Assembly: GCF_017808105.1 (NCBI RefSeq)
Contig: NZ_JADBHF010000002.1
Location: 62,001 to 126,000, forward strand
Reading direction: 5' to 3'
Source of the DNA: Brevibacterium renqingii
GTDB taxonomy: Bacteria > Actinomycetota > Actinomycetes > Actinomycetales > Brevibacteriaceae
DNA: 64,000 bases
Shown: positions 41,303 to 50,041 of the stretch, in pieces
Layout: every line of letters starts with the position of its first letter
Numbering within the stretch: position 1 is the stretch's first letter
Translations under genes and position numbers: made by a program
Notes under the pieces: model-generated
Seen by the model: only the letters and a program-made list of their open reading frames with translations
What the model was told of the DNA's origin: nothing
The model's database searches: none

Positions 41303-42409
41303 ATGACTACCACTGCCCAGGGAATCATCGATCCGCTCGATTTCTCCGACCTGTTCTCACGTGAGGTGGGGACCGGGCCCAAAGCCAGCTTCTACGTTCC
41401 CACCGATGTCACCGGCACCAAAGCAGATCGCTCGGCGACGGTGCTGAAGAACCAGATCAACCACGCGGCCGAACGCTTCCATGAGCTCGGGACGAGCAAT
41501 GGCGAGACGGAGTCCATCCTGTCCCCGATCCGCGAACTCGTCTCGGACTCCTCGTACTGGAGGCAGCAGAGCCGGGGCCTGGCGATCTTCGCCGAGGCGG
41601 GCTTCCACTCGGCGGTGAGGATTCCGATCGAGGTCGAACAGTCCGTCGTCGTCGACAGCCGTTTCGACGTGCTGCCCCTGGTCCCGGTCCTCGAGTCCAG
41701 CGGCAAGTGCTACATCCTCGCCTTGGCGAAGAATTCGGTGCGCCTCTTCGACGCTACCCGCAATGCCATCGAACAGCTGCCGCTCGGTTCCATCCCCGAG
41801 TCCTTCGACGAGGTGGTCGGTGATCTTCCCGAGCAGTCGTTGCAGTTCCGTGCCGTCGGCGGAGGTGATGCCGCCTTCTACGGCCAGGGCGGAACCGCGG
41901 ACACCGAGTCGATGCTCACCGAGAAGTTCATCCGTGCCGTGGGCAAGGCGGTCGGTGCCGAGCTCGGGACCGCCCGGTCGCAGCCTCTGGTGCTCGCCTC
42001 GGTGGCGGAATACCTGCCGATCTTCCGCAAAGCGAGCCCCTATCCGGTCATCCACGACCAGGTCATCCCCGGCAGCCCTGAGCACTCCCAGCCAGAGGAT
42101 CTGCGTTCGGCGGCGTGGAGACTGGTCAACGACAGTGAGCTCGCCCGCGAGTCTGTCGAACGTGACCGAGCGATGTCGCTGGTCCACAACGGCAAGGGTT
42201 CACTTGACCCTGCGGAGATCGCCCATGCCGGCCAGGAGGGCCGCATCGACACGCTCTACCTTCCCCGGATCGGGATCCGACGGCAGTCGGCCGACACCTA
42301 CGTGCTGGCCAATGACGCGGTCCTGTCGACCATTCGGACCTCCGCGTCCCTGCGGACCCTGGGCGACGAGGATCGCCCCGACGAGGTCATCGCGACATTC
42401 CGCTACTGA
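41303..42409 (+). CDS. baeRF (bacterial archaeo-eukaryotic release factor-like) family protein
   Basis: The 368-residue product starts TTTAQGIIDPLDFSDLFSRE and has NQINHAAERFHELG, FAEAGFHSAVRIP, VLESSGKCYILALAKNSVRL and PVIHDQVIPGSPEHSQPEDL. This matches baeRF-type proteins related to eRF1 and Pelota, thought to act on ribosome-linked stress. AAGGAGG is 9 nt before the ATG at 41303. It stands alone, with a terminator-like hairpin downstream. Confidence 0.75.
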   Translation: MTTTAQGIIDPLDFSDLFSREVGTGPKASFYVPTDVTGTKADRSATVLKNQINHAAERFHELGTSNGETESILSPIRELVSDSSYWRQQSRGLAIFAEAGFHSAVRIPIEVEQSVVVDSRFDVLPLVPVLESSGKCYILALAKNSVRLFDATRNAIEQLPLGSIPESFDEVVGDLPEQSLQFRAVGGGDAAFYGQGGTADTESMLTEKFIRAVGKAVGAELGTARSQPLVLASVAEYLPIFRKASPYPVIHDQVIPGSPEHSQPEDLRSAAWRLVNDSELARESVERDRAMSLVHNGKGSLDPAEIAHAGQEGRIDTLYLPRIGIRRQSADTYVLANDAVLSTIRTSASLRTLGDEDRPDEVIATFRY

Positions 42410-42423
42410 CCTCTGTTACCCGG

Positions 42424-42451
42424 CCGGCCGTGCGCATACGTGCACGGCCGG
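42424..42451. terminator. bidirectional hairpin between convergent genes
   Basis: CCGGCCGTGC pairs perfectly with GCACGGCCGG around an 8-nt loop. It lies in the 91-nt gap between the baeRF-type stop and the fdhD stop and probably terminates both transcripts. Confidence 0.65.
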
Positions 42452-42500
42452 TCTTGTGCACAGCCGTCCGCGCTCGAGCCCCGCACATCGGCGGGCCGGG

Positions 42501-43388
42501 TCAGGCGACGCGCTCGGGGTACGAGTACGCGTTGAACCGTCCCTTGCGGTTGAAGCCGATGACGGTCACACCCACGCCCCGACCGTAATCGACGGCCATC
42601 GCCGAGGGTGCGCTGACCGCCGACATCATCGGGATGCCGGCCATCGCACACTTCTGCACGAGTTCGAACGATGCGCGGGCCGAGACCTGCAGCACCGTCG
42701 ACCGCAGCGGCAGACCCTTTTCATGGTTCGTCATGGCCCACCCGATGACTTTGTCCACGGCGTTGTGCCGGCCCACGTCCTCGCGTGCGATGAGGAGCTC
42801 GGGTTCAGCACCCGGGTCCTCGCCGACGGCGAAGAGTGCAGCGGCATGGACTCCCCCGGTCTTGTCGAAGATCTCCTGCGTCTGACGCAGCCGGTCGGGC
42901 AGCTGCCCGATGCGGGCGGCGGAGATCAGCTGGGGGAACTCGTATTCCTCGTCGTCCTCGAGATGGCAGGAGGCGGGGATGAGCGGGAACGCCGAGGTCT
43001 TCGTCACCGCATCGGCGGCAGCGGTGCCGCAGATCCCGCACGAGGATGAGGTGTAGACGTTCCGGGGCGGTGCCGACTCGGGGCTCCACACGCCGGGACG
43101 CAGGCGCACGCGAGCGACATTGTAGTTCCGGGTCCCGTCCGGGGCGATGCCGGCGGAGAAGTTGATCTCCTCGATGTCGTCCATGGCGGTCACGACCGCC
43201 TCGGAGAGCAGGTACCCGGCGATGAGCTCAACATCGTTGCCGGGGGTGCGCATGGTCACGGTGTACTGTTGACCGTCCAGCTGCATCTCCAGCGGTTCCT
43301 CCCCAGCCAGGGAGTCGGGGCCGGCCGAGGTCTCGCCGGTGGCGTCGAACTTGTGGACTCTGGCGCGAACCGCCTTGCGCATCTGCAT
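42501..43388 (-). CDS. fdhD: formate dehydrogenase accessory sulfurtransferase FdhD
   Basis: The 295-residue product has the FdhD Cys loop (YTSSSCGICGTAA), GEEPLEMQLDGQQYTVTMRT, REDVGRHNAVDKVIGWAM and SARASFELVQKCAMAGIPMM. FdhD transfers sulfur to the molybdenum cofactor of formate dehydrogenases. It is separated by 16 kb from the molybdopterin oxidoreductase at 24120, its likely client, and 1.3 kb from the MogA/MoaB-like gene. Confidence 0.95.
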   Translation of the reverse strand: MQMRKAVRARVHKFDATGETSAGPDSLAGEEPLEMQLDGQQYTVTMRTPGNDVELIAGYLLSEAVVTAMDDIEEINFSAGIAPDGTRNYNVARVRLRPGVWSPESAPPRNVYTSSSCGICGTAAADAVTKTSAFPLIPASCHLEDDEEYEFPQLISAARIGQLPDRLRQTQEIFDKTGGVHAAALFAVGEDPGAEPELLIAREDVGRHNAVDKVIGWAMTNHEKGLPLRSTVLQVSARASFELVQKCAMAGIPMMSAVSAPSAMAVDYGRGVGVTVIGFNRKGRFNAYSYPERVA

Positions 43389-43504
43389 TGTTCACATCCT
43401 TCATCCGTCGTCGGGACCGGCGACTTCCGGGGTACTCACAGCCCGTGCCTCCTTCTGGCCGCGAGCCTGCCACTCACATTGTCCCACGCTCTTTCCGAAG
43501 GTTG

Positions 43505-44656
43505 TCAGACGAGGCGGATCGCAGCGGTGGCGAACCCTCCGACGGGCGGCCGGGCCCTCTGCGGCGGTCGTTCAGGATCGGACTCGATCCGCGAGGTGTT
43601 CTCGAGGACGGCGCGGGTCAGCGCGCGCAGCTCGAGCGTGGCCAGCGGCCTGCCCGGACACACGTGCTTGCCGATGCCGTAGACGAGATTGTACGGGGCG
43701 TTGGTCTCGGGCTCGAACTGTTCGGAGTCGCCGAAGATGCGCGGGTCCCGGTTGGCCGCCGTCCAGTTGAGGATGACCCGGTCTCCGGCCTGCAGCGTCC
43801 GATCTCCGACCGTCACGGTGTCGGTGACGACGCGCCGGTTGCTCACGAAGGGATCGTCGATGCGCAGGATCTCGTCGAGGATCGCATCGAATTCGCGGGT
43901 CGAGATGCCGGAGCGCAGCCGGTCCTGCACGTGCGAGTGCTCGGCGAGGTAGTTGAGGATGACGCCGGTGCACAGTGCGATCGAGCCGAGGTCGCCCCCG
44001 GTCCAGTTGCGCAGGATCGACACGATCTCTTCATCGGTCAGCGGTCTGCCGTCGACTCGGTCCCGAACGAGCTCGGTGGTGACGTCATCGGGTGCGGCAT
44101 CGCCGGCTTTCCGGCGGGAGTCGGTCAGGCTGCGGATGATCTCGTCGAACCGCTGGGCGACTGCGGCCGTGCGCGTCCGGTCCCGGGACCGGGTGGCGGC
44201 GTGGTTGTCCCCGATCCACTCCAGCAGTTCCTCTTCGAGCGCTGCCGGCCAGCCGAGCCACATGCTCTGCGCTCGCACGGCGAAGCGGGAGCCGATCGCG
44301 ACGGCGTCGATCACACCCGGCATCTCGAGCCGGGAGACGAGGTCGGCGGCGACGCGCTCCATCGCCGGTTCGAGTGCCCTCATCCGCTCACGGGTGAAAT
44401 AGCGGTCGACGACCGAGCGGAACGCGGTATGGACCGCCTCGTCGAGTCCGTTGGGCACCTGCAGATGAGCGGACACCGCGTTCGAGTACGTCTGGTGGTC
44501 GACTGCCGCGGCCGTGACGTCGGCGTGGGTGAACAGCGTCCACGCTCCGCTCGGGCCCCGTGCGACCGGGCACTGGGAACGCATCTCGTCATAGGCGGCA
44601 ATGGGATCGCGTCGGACCCGCGGTCCCCGCGGGTTCCAATCCGGCAGGGCAGTCAT
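43505..44656 (-). CDS. cytochrome P450
   Basis: The 383-residue P450 has the heme Cys in YGIGKHVCPGRPLATLE, the ExxR as EILRI, and an I-helix NWTGGDLGSIALCTG in place of the usual AGxDT pattern, which some bacterial P450s share. Redox partners are not adjacent. The substrate is open. It lies 21 nt downstream of the MogA/MoaB-like gene, so the two may share a transcript. Confidence 0.92.
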   Translation of the reverse strand: MTALPDWNPRGPRVRRDPIAAYDEMRSQCPVARGPSGAWTLFTHADVTAAAVDHQTYSNAVSAHLQVPNGLDEAVHTAFRSVVDRYFTRERMRALEPAMERVAADLVSRLEMPGVIDAVAIGSRFAVRAQSMWLGWPAALEEELLEWIGDNHAATRSRDRTRTAAVAQRFDEIIRSLTDSRRKAGDAAPDDVTTELVRDRVDGRPLTDEEIVSILRNWTGGDLGSIALCTGVILNYLAEHSHVQDRLRSGISTREFDAILDEILRIDDPFVSNRRVVTDTVTVGDRTLQAGDRVILNWTAANRDPRIFGDSEQFEPETNAPYNLVYGIGKHVCPGRPLATLELRALTRAVLENTSRIESDPERPPQRARPPVGGFATAAIRLV

Positions 44657-44677
44657 GCTTCCTTCCTAGCACATGCC

Positions 44678-45244
44678 TCAGACGCGGGGACCGTGATCGG
44701 TGGTGTCCTCGACGGAGGTCTGGATGTGTTCGAGGAGTTCGTCGATGACCGTGATCCCGTCCTTGACCCCGCCTTTCGAGCCGGGGAAGTTGATGACGAA
44801 GCTGCGTCCGCGCACGCCGGCGACTCCGCGACTCATCACCGCCGAGGCGGTCGATTCCAGCCCCTTGCGCCACATGGCGTAGATCAGGCCCGGGGATTGC
44901 CGCTCGAGCAGTTCGGCGGTGAATTCCGGGGTGCGGTCATCGGGGGCGAGCCCGGTTCCGCCGCTGGTGACGATGACCCGGGGACGTGCGTCCGCGGCGG
45001 TGTCGATGAGCAGTTCGCGCAGCGCCTCGCCGACGGGTTCGCCGTCGCGGACGACCGTGGCATCCGGGGTCTCATAGCCGCGAGCGCGCAGCCAGTCGAC
45101 GAGGATCGGCCCCGTCGTGTCGGCCGCCTCTCCCCTGGCTGCCGAGGTGGAGGCGATGATGACGGCGGCGGACCGCCCGGTGCCCAGGAGGACATCGTCC
45201 CGGTCGTCGTCGGCGGAGTCGGTCACGTTCGTTGCAGTGCTCAC
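44678..45244 (-). CDS. MogA/MoaB-type molybdenum cofactor protein
   Basis: The 188-residue product has the signature VTSGGTGLAPDDRTPE (about residues 92-107) with SAAVIIASTSAARGEAADTT and FVINFPGSKGGVKDG. These proteins adenylate molybdopterin before metal insertion. I chose GTG at 45244 because its N-terminus is usual; an ATG at 45274 adds ten residues. It leads the P450 gene and, with fdhD, suggests a molybdoenzyme maturation set. Confidence 0.87.
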   Translation of the reverse strand: MSTATNVTDSADDDRDDVLLGTGRSAAVIIASTSAARGEAADTTGPILVDWLRARGYETPDATVVRDGEPVGEALRELLIDTAADARPRVIVTSGGTGLAPDDRTPEFTAELLERQSPGLIYAMWRKGLESTASAVMSRGVAGVRGRSFVINFPGSKGGVKDGITVIDELLEHIQTSVEDTTDHGPRV

Positions 45245-45368
45245 GTCTCCATCGTACGTCCCACGCCTCTGCACGGTCCGGCCGAAACCTGACTACAGCT
45301 GGACTTGCAGCTTTGGCGGACTCCTGAAATGGTGGTCGGTCACAGCGGGACGAGATCAGTGAGGATTC

Positions 45369-46664
45369 ATGGTCGGTCGGGAAAGCAGCATGGGCTCGGC
45401 ACACACCGAGTCGACGATGAAGACGCGCTTCCTGCGCGGGATGCTCTGGCGACCTCCGCGCCTGCTGCCGGGAACGACGATGCTGGTCGCGGCCTGCCTG
45501 TGCCTGGTCGGCCTCGGACTGCTCATGGTGCTCTCGGCGACGTCGATCACTTCGTATGACGGGTCCAGGGCCTCCTCCTTCTCCGTGTTCGCGCGGCAGG
45601 CGGTCTTCGCCGTGGCCGGATTGACGATGATGGTCCTCGCCGGACTCACCCCCGTCCGGGTCTGGGAGCGGTGTGCGTGGCCGCTGATGGGCGCCGGTCT
45701 GCTGCTGCTCACTCTCCCGCTGGTGCCGGGGTTGGGGACCACGGTCAACGGAAGCACGAATTGGCTGCGGATCGGAGGCCTGCAGGCGCAGCCGTCGGAG
45801 CTGTTCAAACCCATCCTGGCGGTCTGGTTCGCCGTGGCTCTCACGCGTCTGACCTCCCAGCGCTACCGTCCCCGAACGCTCCTGCTCACTCTCAGTCCCG
45901 TCATCGTCGCAGCCGGGCTCATCCTCATCGGAGGCGACCTCGGCACGACTCTGGTGCTCATGCTCATGGGGCTGGCGGCTCTGTTCGTGTCCGGGGTGCC
46001 GAAGCGGTACTTCGTCATCGCCTTCGGCGTCATCTCCGTGGGCGTCACACTGCTGGTGGTCTCGAGCCCGTATCGGATGGCGCGGGTGCGGGCGATGTTC
46101 GCCGGTGACTCCCAGAGCGAGGCCGAGGCACTCGGCCAGCACTGGCAGTCCAACCACGGCCTGTTCGCCCTCGCCTCCGGCGGATGGACGGGAGTCGGTC
46201 TCGGGGCCAGCCGCGAGAAGTGGTTCTGGCTGGCAGAGGCCCACAACGACTACATCTTCGCGATCGTCGGCGAGGAGATCGGCCTCATCGGTACACTGGC
46301 AGTCGTGGCCCTGTTCGGTCTCATCGCCGTCGGGCTCATCCGTGCCTCACTGATGAGCCGGAACCGCCGGACGAAGATCCTGGGCGCGACCGTCCTCGCC
46401 TGGATCGTCGGGCAGGCACTCATCAACATGGGAGTGGTGACGACCCTGCTGCCGGTCATCGGGGTGCCGCTGCCGCTCGTGTCCTACGGCGGCTCGTCGC
46501 TGGTCGCCACGCTGACCGGCGTCGGCATCGTCCTCGCCTTCGCCCGCGACTCCGAACGGAATGCGGCACGTCCGCCGGTCCCTCCTGGTCCGGACTCGCC
46601 GCCCGAAACCGACGAGAACGACCAGTCTCGAGGCGAGAGCCGGGTTTCGCGGGCATCGACATGA
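45369..46664 (+). CDS. FtsW/RodA/SpoVE (SEDS) family protein
   Basis: The 431-residue membrane protein has about 10 hydrophobic segments. GSTNWLRIGGLQAQPSELFK, EAHNDYIFAIVGEEIGLIG and GVPLPLVSYGGSSLVATLTG match SEDS glycosyltransferases that polymerise lipid II. The catalytic Asp of the family is in NDYIF. No partner penicillin-binding protein is adjacent, so it is probably an FtsW paralogue. GAGGA precedes the ATG. A proline-rich, charged tail (about 400-431) is cytosolic. Confidence 0.92.
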   Translation: MVGRESSMGSAHTESTMKTRFLRGMLWRPPRLLPGTTMLVAACLCLVGLGLLMVLSATSITSYDGSRASSFSVFARQAVFAVAGLTMMVLAGLTPVRVWERCAWPLMGAGLLLLTLPLVPGLGTTVNGSTNWLRIGGLQAQPSELFKPILAVWFAVALTRLTSQRYRPRTLLLTLSPVIVAAGLILIGGDLGTTLVLMLMGLAALFVSGVPKRYFVIAFGVISVGVTLLVVSSPYRMARVRAMFAGDSQSEAEALGQHWQSNHGLFALASGGWTGVGLGASREKWFWLAEAHNDYIFAIVGEEIGLIGTLAVVALFGLIAVGLIRASLMSRNRRTKILGATVLAWIVGQALINMGVVTTLLPVIGVPLPLVSYGGSSLVATLTGVGIVLAFARDSERNAARPPVPPGPDSPPETDENDQSRGESRVSRAST

Positions 46665-46742
46665 GTCTCGTCGACCGTTGCCCTCTCACCGCCGGGTCCG
46701 GACGATGGTATCCGAAGAACCGGACACGTGAGAGAGGATCCG

Positions 46743-47060
46743 ATGACGACTCCGAAGGCGATCACCACAGGTCAGGGCGCCGAGATCGACGCGTGGAAGC
46801 AGCGCCTCGGTGCTGCCTGCGCCCGCTTCTACGCACCTTTGAGCATCGTGACCTTCGCTCTGACGTTCTTCGCCTACTACGAATCGGAACCCGACAGCTC
46901 GGTTCCGTACGGCAGCCTCTGGCAGGAGGTGGCCCGGACCGGTCACAGCTATGCTGTCGCGGTCGTGCTCATCTTCCTCGTCGTCATCGTGCTGCTGGCC
47001 GTGGCAGCGCTGGAGAAGCTCGGCCCCGCCGACATCGTCGAGTCCCGCCGCCGAGGCTGA
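46743..47060 (+). CDS. small two-segment membrane protein
   Basis: AGAGGA lies 4 nt before the ATG at 46743, giving 105 residues. The product has two hydrophobic stretches (LSIVTFALTFFAYY and SYAVAVVLIFLVVIVLLAVA) with the extracytoplasmic loop ESEPDSSVPYGSLWQ. It is 78 nt downstream of the FtsW-like gene and could be in its operon. No family is recognised. Confidence 0.65.
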   Translation: MTTPKAITTGQGAEIDAWKQRLGAACARFYAPLSIVTFALTFFAYYESEPDSSVPYGSLWQEVARTGHSYAVAVVLIFLVVIVLLAVAALEKLGPADIVESRRRG

Positions 47061-47139
47061 CCCGCCCCTGCGCGGACGCATGACTGCGCGACAGGCGGGC
47101 CAGCCGGTCAGCGGCGTACACGTATGATCGATGAGGTGA

Positions 47140-47157
47140 GACACCGCAAGCGGTGTC
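47140..47157. promoter_or_regulatory. perfect hairpin in 5' region of MarR gene
   Basis: GACACCGC-AA-GCGGTGTC is a perfect 8-bp inverted repeat 46 nt before the MarR start codon. It could be an autoregulatory operator or a leader hairpin. Confidence 0.45.
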
Positions 47158-47203
47158 GGTCGCGGATCGGACCGATATCGAAAGGGCAGCACGAGGAGGC
47201 ACA

Positions 47204-47656
47204 GTGGAGGACTTGTCGCTGAGCACGCTCATCTGGCTGCGGATGGTCCGCTTCGTCGAGAACAGCAACCACCTGTCCAATGAGCACCTGCACCAGTTCG
47301 GACTCACCGTCGCCCAGTTCGAAGCATTGGCCCACATCCGCAACTTCCAGCCGATCACCCAGTCCGATCTCGCCGACGGCCTGACCGTCAGCGGCGGCGG
47401 CATCTCCCGCATGCTCGCCCGCCTCGAACGCGAAGGGCTGATTCTCCGCGAGCAGGAATGGAAGACGAAGTACATCTCACTCACCGAGGCGGGCAGAGAG
47501 GTCATCGAGCGTGCCTACCCTGCGCAGGTGGCACAGCAGTCGGCGATGTTCGATGCGCTCGACGAAGACGAGAAGCGGCAGCTGCACGCGCTGATGAAGA
47601 AGCTCTACGACTCCAGCCGCACGCGCCGCAGCGAAGACTCCCCGACGGGAGAATGA
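47204..47656 (+). CDS. MarR-family transcriptional regulator
   Basis: AGGAGG is 4 nt before the GTG at 47204, giving 150 residues. The winged helix is FGLTVAQFEALAHIRNFQPI, TQSDLADGLTVSGGGISRML and ARLEREGLILREQEWKTKYI. It lies just upstream of a flavin oxidoreductase operon in the same direction, with the dyad at 47693-47714 in between, so it probably regulates that operon in response to a small ligand or redox signal. Confidence 0.88.
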   Translation: MEDLSLSTLIWLRMVRFVENSNHLSNEHLHQFGLTVAQFEALAHIRNFQPITQSDLADGLTVSGGGISRMLARLEREGLILREQEWKTKYISLTEAGREVIERAYPAQVAQQSAMFDALDEDEKRQLHALMKKLYDSSRTRRSEDSPTGE

Positions 47657-47692
47657 TTCCGATCGGAATGGCGGGAATAATCCTCGAACCCT

Positions 47693-47714
47693 GTCAGTTG
47701 ACATGGCAAGTGAC
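47693..47714. promoter_or_regulatory. candidate MarR operator
   Basis: GTCAGTTG and CAAGTGAC form an 8-bp inverted repeat with one mismatch, spaced 6 nt with CATG at the centre. It lies 26 nt before the oxidoreductase start and overlaps a TTGACA that may be a -35 box. Confidence 0.55.
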
Positions 47715-47740
47715 ATTCGATCAGCACAGGAGGAAACACC

Positions 47741-48835
47741 ATGTCCGACGCCATGAACATGATGGACAAGCTCAGCATCGACCCGAGTGAGGGCCTGCAG
47801 TTCGGGGTCTACTCCCTCGGCGACCATCTGCCGGACCCCGTCGCCGGCACACGGGTCAGCGACGAGGAGCGCATCCGCGAATTCATCGGCTACGCCGAAG
47901 CCGCAGAAGATGCCGGCTTCGATTTCTTCAGCCTCGGCGAGAGCCATCAGGAGTACTTCGCCTCCCAGGCCCACGCCGTCATCCTCGGCGCCATCGCCCA
48001 GGCGACGAAGTCCATCCGCATCGGGAGCACCTCGACGATCCTGAGCACCTCCGATCCGGTGCGGGTGTTCGAGAACTTCGCCACCATCGACCTCATCTCG
48101 GGCGGCCGCGCCGAACTCGTCGCAGGCCGCGCCTCCCGCGTGGGCCTGTTCGAACTGCTCGGCTACGATCTGCGCGACTACGAGGAGCTCTTCGAGGAGA
48201 AGTTCGATCTGCTCCAGAAGATCAACCAGGATCGGCATATCACCTGGAGCGGACAGTTCCGGGCACCTCTGAACAATGCGGAGGTCCTCCCCCGCCCCGC
48301 GCAGGAGTCCCTGCCCATCTGGCGCGCCGTGGGCGGAGCCCCGGCGAGCGCGATCAAGGCGGGCCTGGCCGGTGTGCCCATGGTCATGGCGCATCTGGGC
48401 GGGACCACCTCGGTGTTCAAGACGACCGTCGACGCCTACCGTCAGGCCGCCCGCCATCAGGGATACGACCCGGCCACCCTGCCGGTCGCCACGGCCGGTT
48501 TCCTCTACACCGCGCCGACCTCGCAGGATGCGCTCAAGGAGCTCTACCCCCACGTCAACGACGGGATGAAGCGGGTCAACGGCCAGGGCATGCCCAAGCA
48601 GCTCTTCGCCCAGAGCGCCGACCCCGCGAGCATCGTCAACGTCGGCAGCCCGCAGCAGGTCATCGAGAAGATCCTCCACCAGCACGAGGTCTTCGGCCAC
48701 CAGCGCTACCTGGCGCAGATCGACTTCGGTGGAATGCCCTATGACAAGGTGATGAAGCAGATCGAGACCATCGGCTCGGAGATCATCCCGGCCGTGAAGA
48801 AGTACACAGCCACGAAGACAGAGGAGCTTAACTGA
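47741..48835 (+). CDS. luciferase-like (LLM class) flavin-dependent oxidoreductase
   Basis: The 364-residue product has LQFGVYSLGDHLPDPVAG, GFDFFSLGESHQEYFASQAH, SIRIGSTSTILSTSDPVRVF and the loop GRAELVAGRASRVGLFELLG. It is a TIM-barrel flavin or F420-dependent monooxygenase. A dedicated FMN reductase gene follows with a one-base overlap (TGATG), so reduced FMN is the likely cofactor. AGGAGG is 7 nt before the ATG. Confidence 0.88.
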   Translation: MSDAMNMMDKLSIDPSEGLQFGVYSLGDHLPDPVAGTRVSDEERIREFIGYAEAAEDAGFDFFSLGESHQEYFASQAHAVILGAIAQATKSIRIGSTSTILSTSDPVRVFENFATIDLISGGRAELVAGRASRVGLFELLGYDLRDYEELFEEKFDLLQKINQDRHITWSGQFRAPLNNAEVLPRPAQESLPIWRAVGGAPASAIKAGLAGVPMVMAHLGGTTSVFKTTVDAYRQAARHQGYDPATLPVATAGFLYTAPTSQDALKELYPHVNDGMKRVNGQGMPKQLFAQSADPASIVNVGSPQQVIEKILHQHEVFGHQRYLAQIDFGGMPYDKVMKQIETIGSEIIPAVKKYTATKTEELN

Positions 48836-49401
48836 TGAAGGTCGTCGCCCTCTCCAGCTCGAACGTCGGAACCAAGACGCGCACCGTGATGGAGTACATC
48901 ACGCAGTCCGTGATGAAGCAGGAGCCCGAGGTCGAGATCGAGCTCATCGATCTCGCCGAGGTCGACATGGTCTTCAGCGACGGTCGCAACTACACCGAGT
49001 ACACGGGTGACACCGGTCGCATCACTCGTGCCCTCATGGAGGCCGATGCGATCATCATCGGCACCCCGATCTTCCAGGCCTCCATCCCTGCGACGCTGAA
49101 GAACGTCTTCGATCTGCTGCCGGTCAACGCCTTCCGGGACAAAGTGGTGAGCATGGTCGCCACGGCCGGTTCGGCCAAGCACTACCTCATCCCGCAGCAG
49201 CATCTGCAGCCGATCCTGTCCTATATGAAGGCTCAGGTCGTCCAGCCCTACGCCTTCGTCGAGGAGAAGGATCTGCATCGGAATCAGATCGTCAACGACG
49301 ATGTGATCCAGCGCCTCGACCGGCTCGCCGAGGACACGATCGTGCTCACGCGCACCTACTCGGAGATCCGAGAGGCCGCAGACGCCGCCTACGGCTTCTG
49401 A
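48835..49401 (+). CDS. NADPH-dependent FMN reductase
   Basis: The 188-residue product has the flavodoxin-fold opening VVALSSSNVGTKTRT, IIIGTPIFQASIPATLKNVF and DLLPVNAFRDKVVSMVATAG. This MsuE/SsuE-like family supplies reduced FMN to two-component monooxygenases. The overlap with the LLM gene supports the pair as one system. Confidence 0.88.
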   Translation: MKVVALSSSNVGTKTRTVMEYITQSVMKQEPEVEIELIDLAEVDMVFSDGRNYTEYTGDTGRITRALMEADAIIIGTPIFQASIPATLKNVFDLLPVNAFRDKVVSMVATAGSAKHYLIPQQHLQPILSYMKAQVVQPYAFVEEKDLHRNQIVNDDVIQRLDRLAEDTIVLTRTYSEIREAADAAYGF

Positions 49402-49425
49402 CCGGCTCCTGCATTTCAACCAATC

Positions 49426-49917
49426 ATGGAGAACGCTGTGTACGCTACGACCGGATTCCCGACCATCGCCCGCGACATCATCACCGTCATTGCCCGGACC
49501 GGCCTCGGCACCATCTTCATCGCGCATGGCTGGCAGAAATTCAACGAATGGACCGTCGCCGGAACCACTGAATCGTTCTCGCAGATGGGAGTCCCCCTTC
49601 CCGACATCGCCGCACCCTTCGCCACCTTCGTCGAACTCATCGGCGGCGCGCTGCTCATCCTCGGCGCACTGACTCCGCTCGTCGGCGTCCTCTTGGCCGC
49701 AGACCTCATCGGAGCACTCATCATCGTCCACCTCATGCCCGTGCCATTCGTCGATCAGGGCGGCTGGGAACTCGTCGCAGCGCTGGCGGCCGGAGCGCTG
49801 CTCATCGCGGCCGCAGGTCCGGGCCGCCTCAGCATCGACCGCCTTCTTTCCACCGGCAGAAAGAACGCCCGCGGCAAGCGGAGCTCAGGAGCGAGATCGG
49901 TCTCGGCCGAGGCCTGA
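49426..49917 (+). CDS. DoxX family membrane protein
   Basis: The 163-residue protein has four hydrophobic segments (DIITVIARTGLGTIFIAHGW, FATFVELIGGALLILGALTP, LLAADLIGALIIVHLMPVPF, LVAALAAGALLIAAAGPG), the DoxX layout. Related proteins in mycobacteria belong to membrane redox complexes. It lies 24 nt after the FMN reductase gene and is probably the last gene of the MarR-linked operon. A basic tail follows residue 145. Confidence 0.87.
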   Translation: MENAVYATTGFPTIARDIITVIARTGLGTIFIAHGWQKFNEWTVAGTTESFSQMGVPLPDIAAPFATFVELIGGALLILGALTPLVGVLLAADLIGALIIVHLMPVPFVDQGGWELVAALAAGALLIAAAGPGRLSIDRLLSTGRKNARGKRSSGARSVSAEA

Positions 49918-50041
49918 GGCAGACCGCTCCGGCGACCCTCGAGACGGGCGCTGACCCGCTCGATCAGAGCTGCAAGCGCGAAGTTCATCGGCGCCGAGGA
50001 AACGGTTCGCCTGAAGCAAAAGGATCGGACTATCGCCCGAT

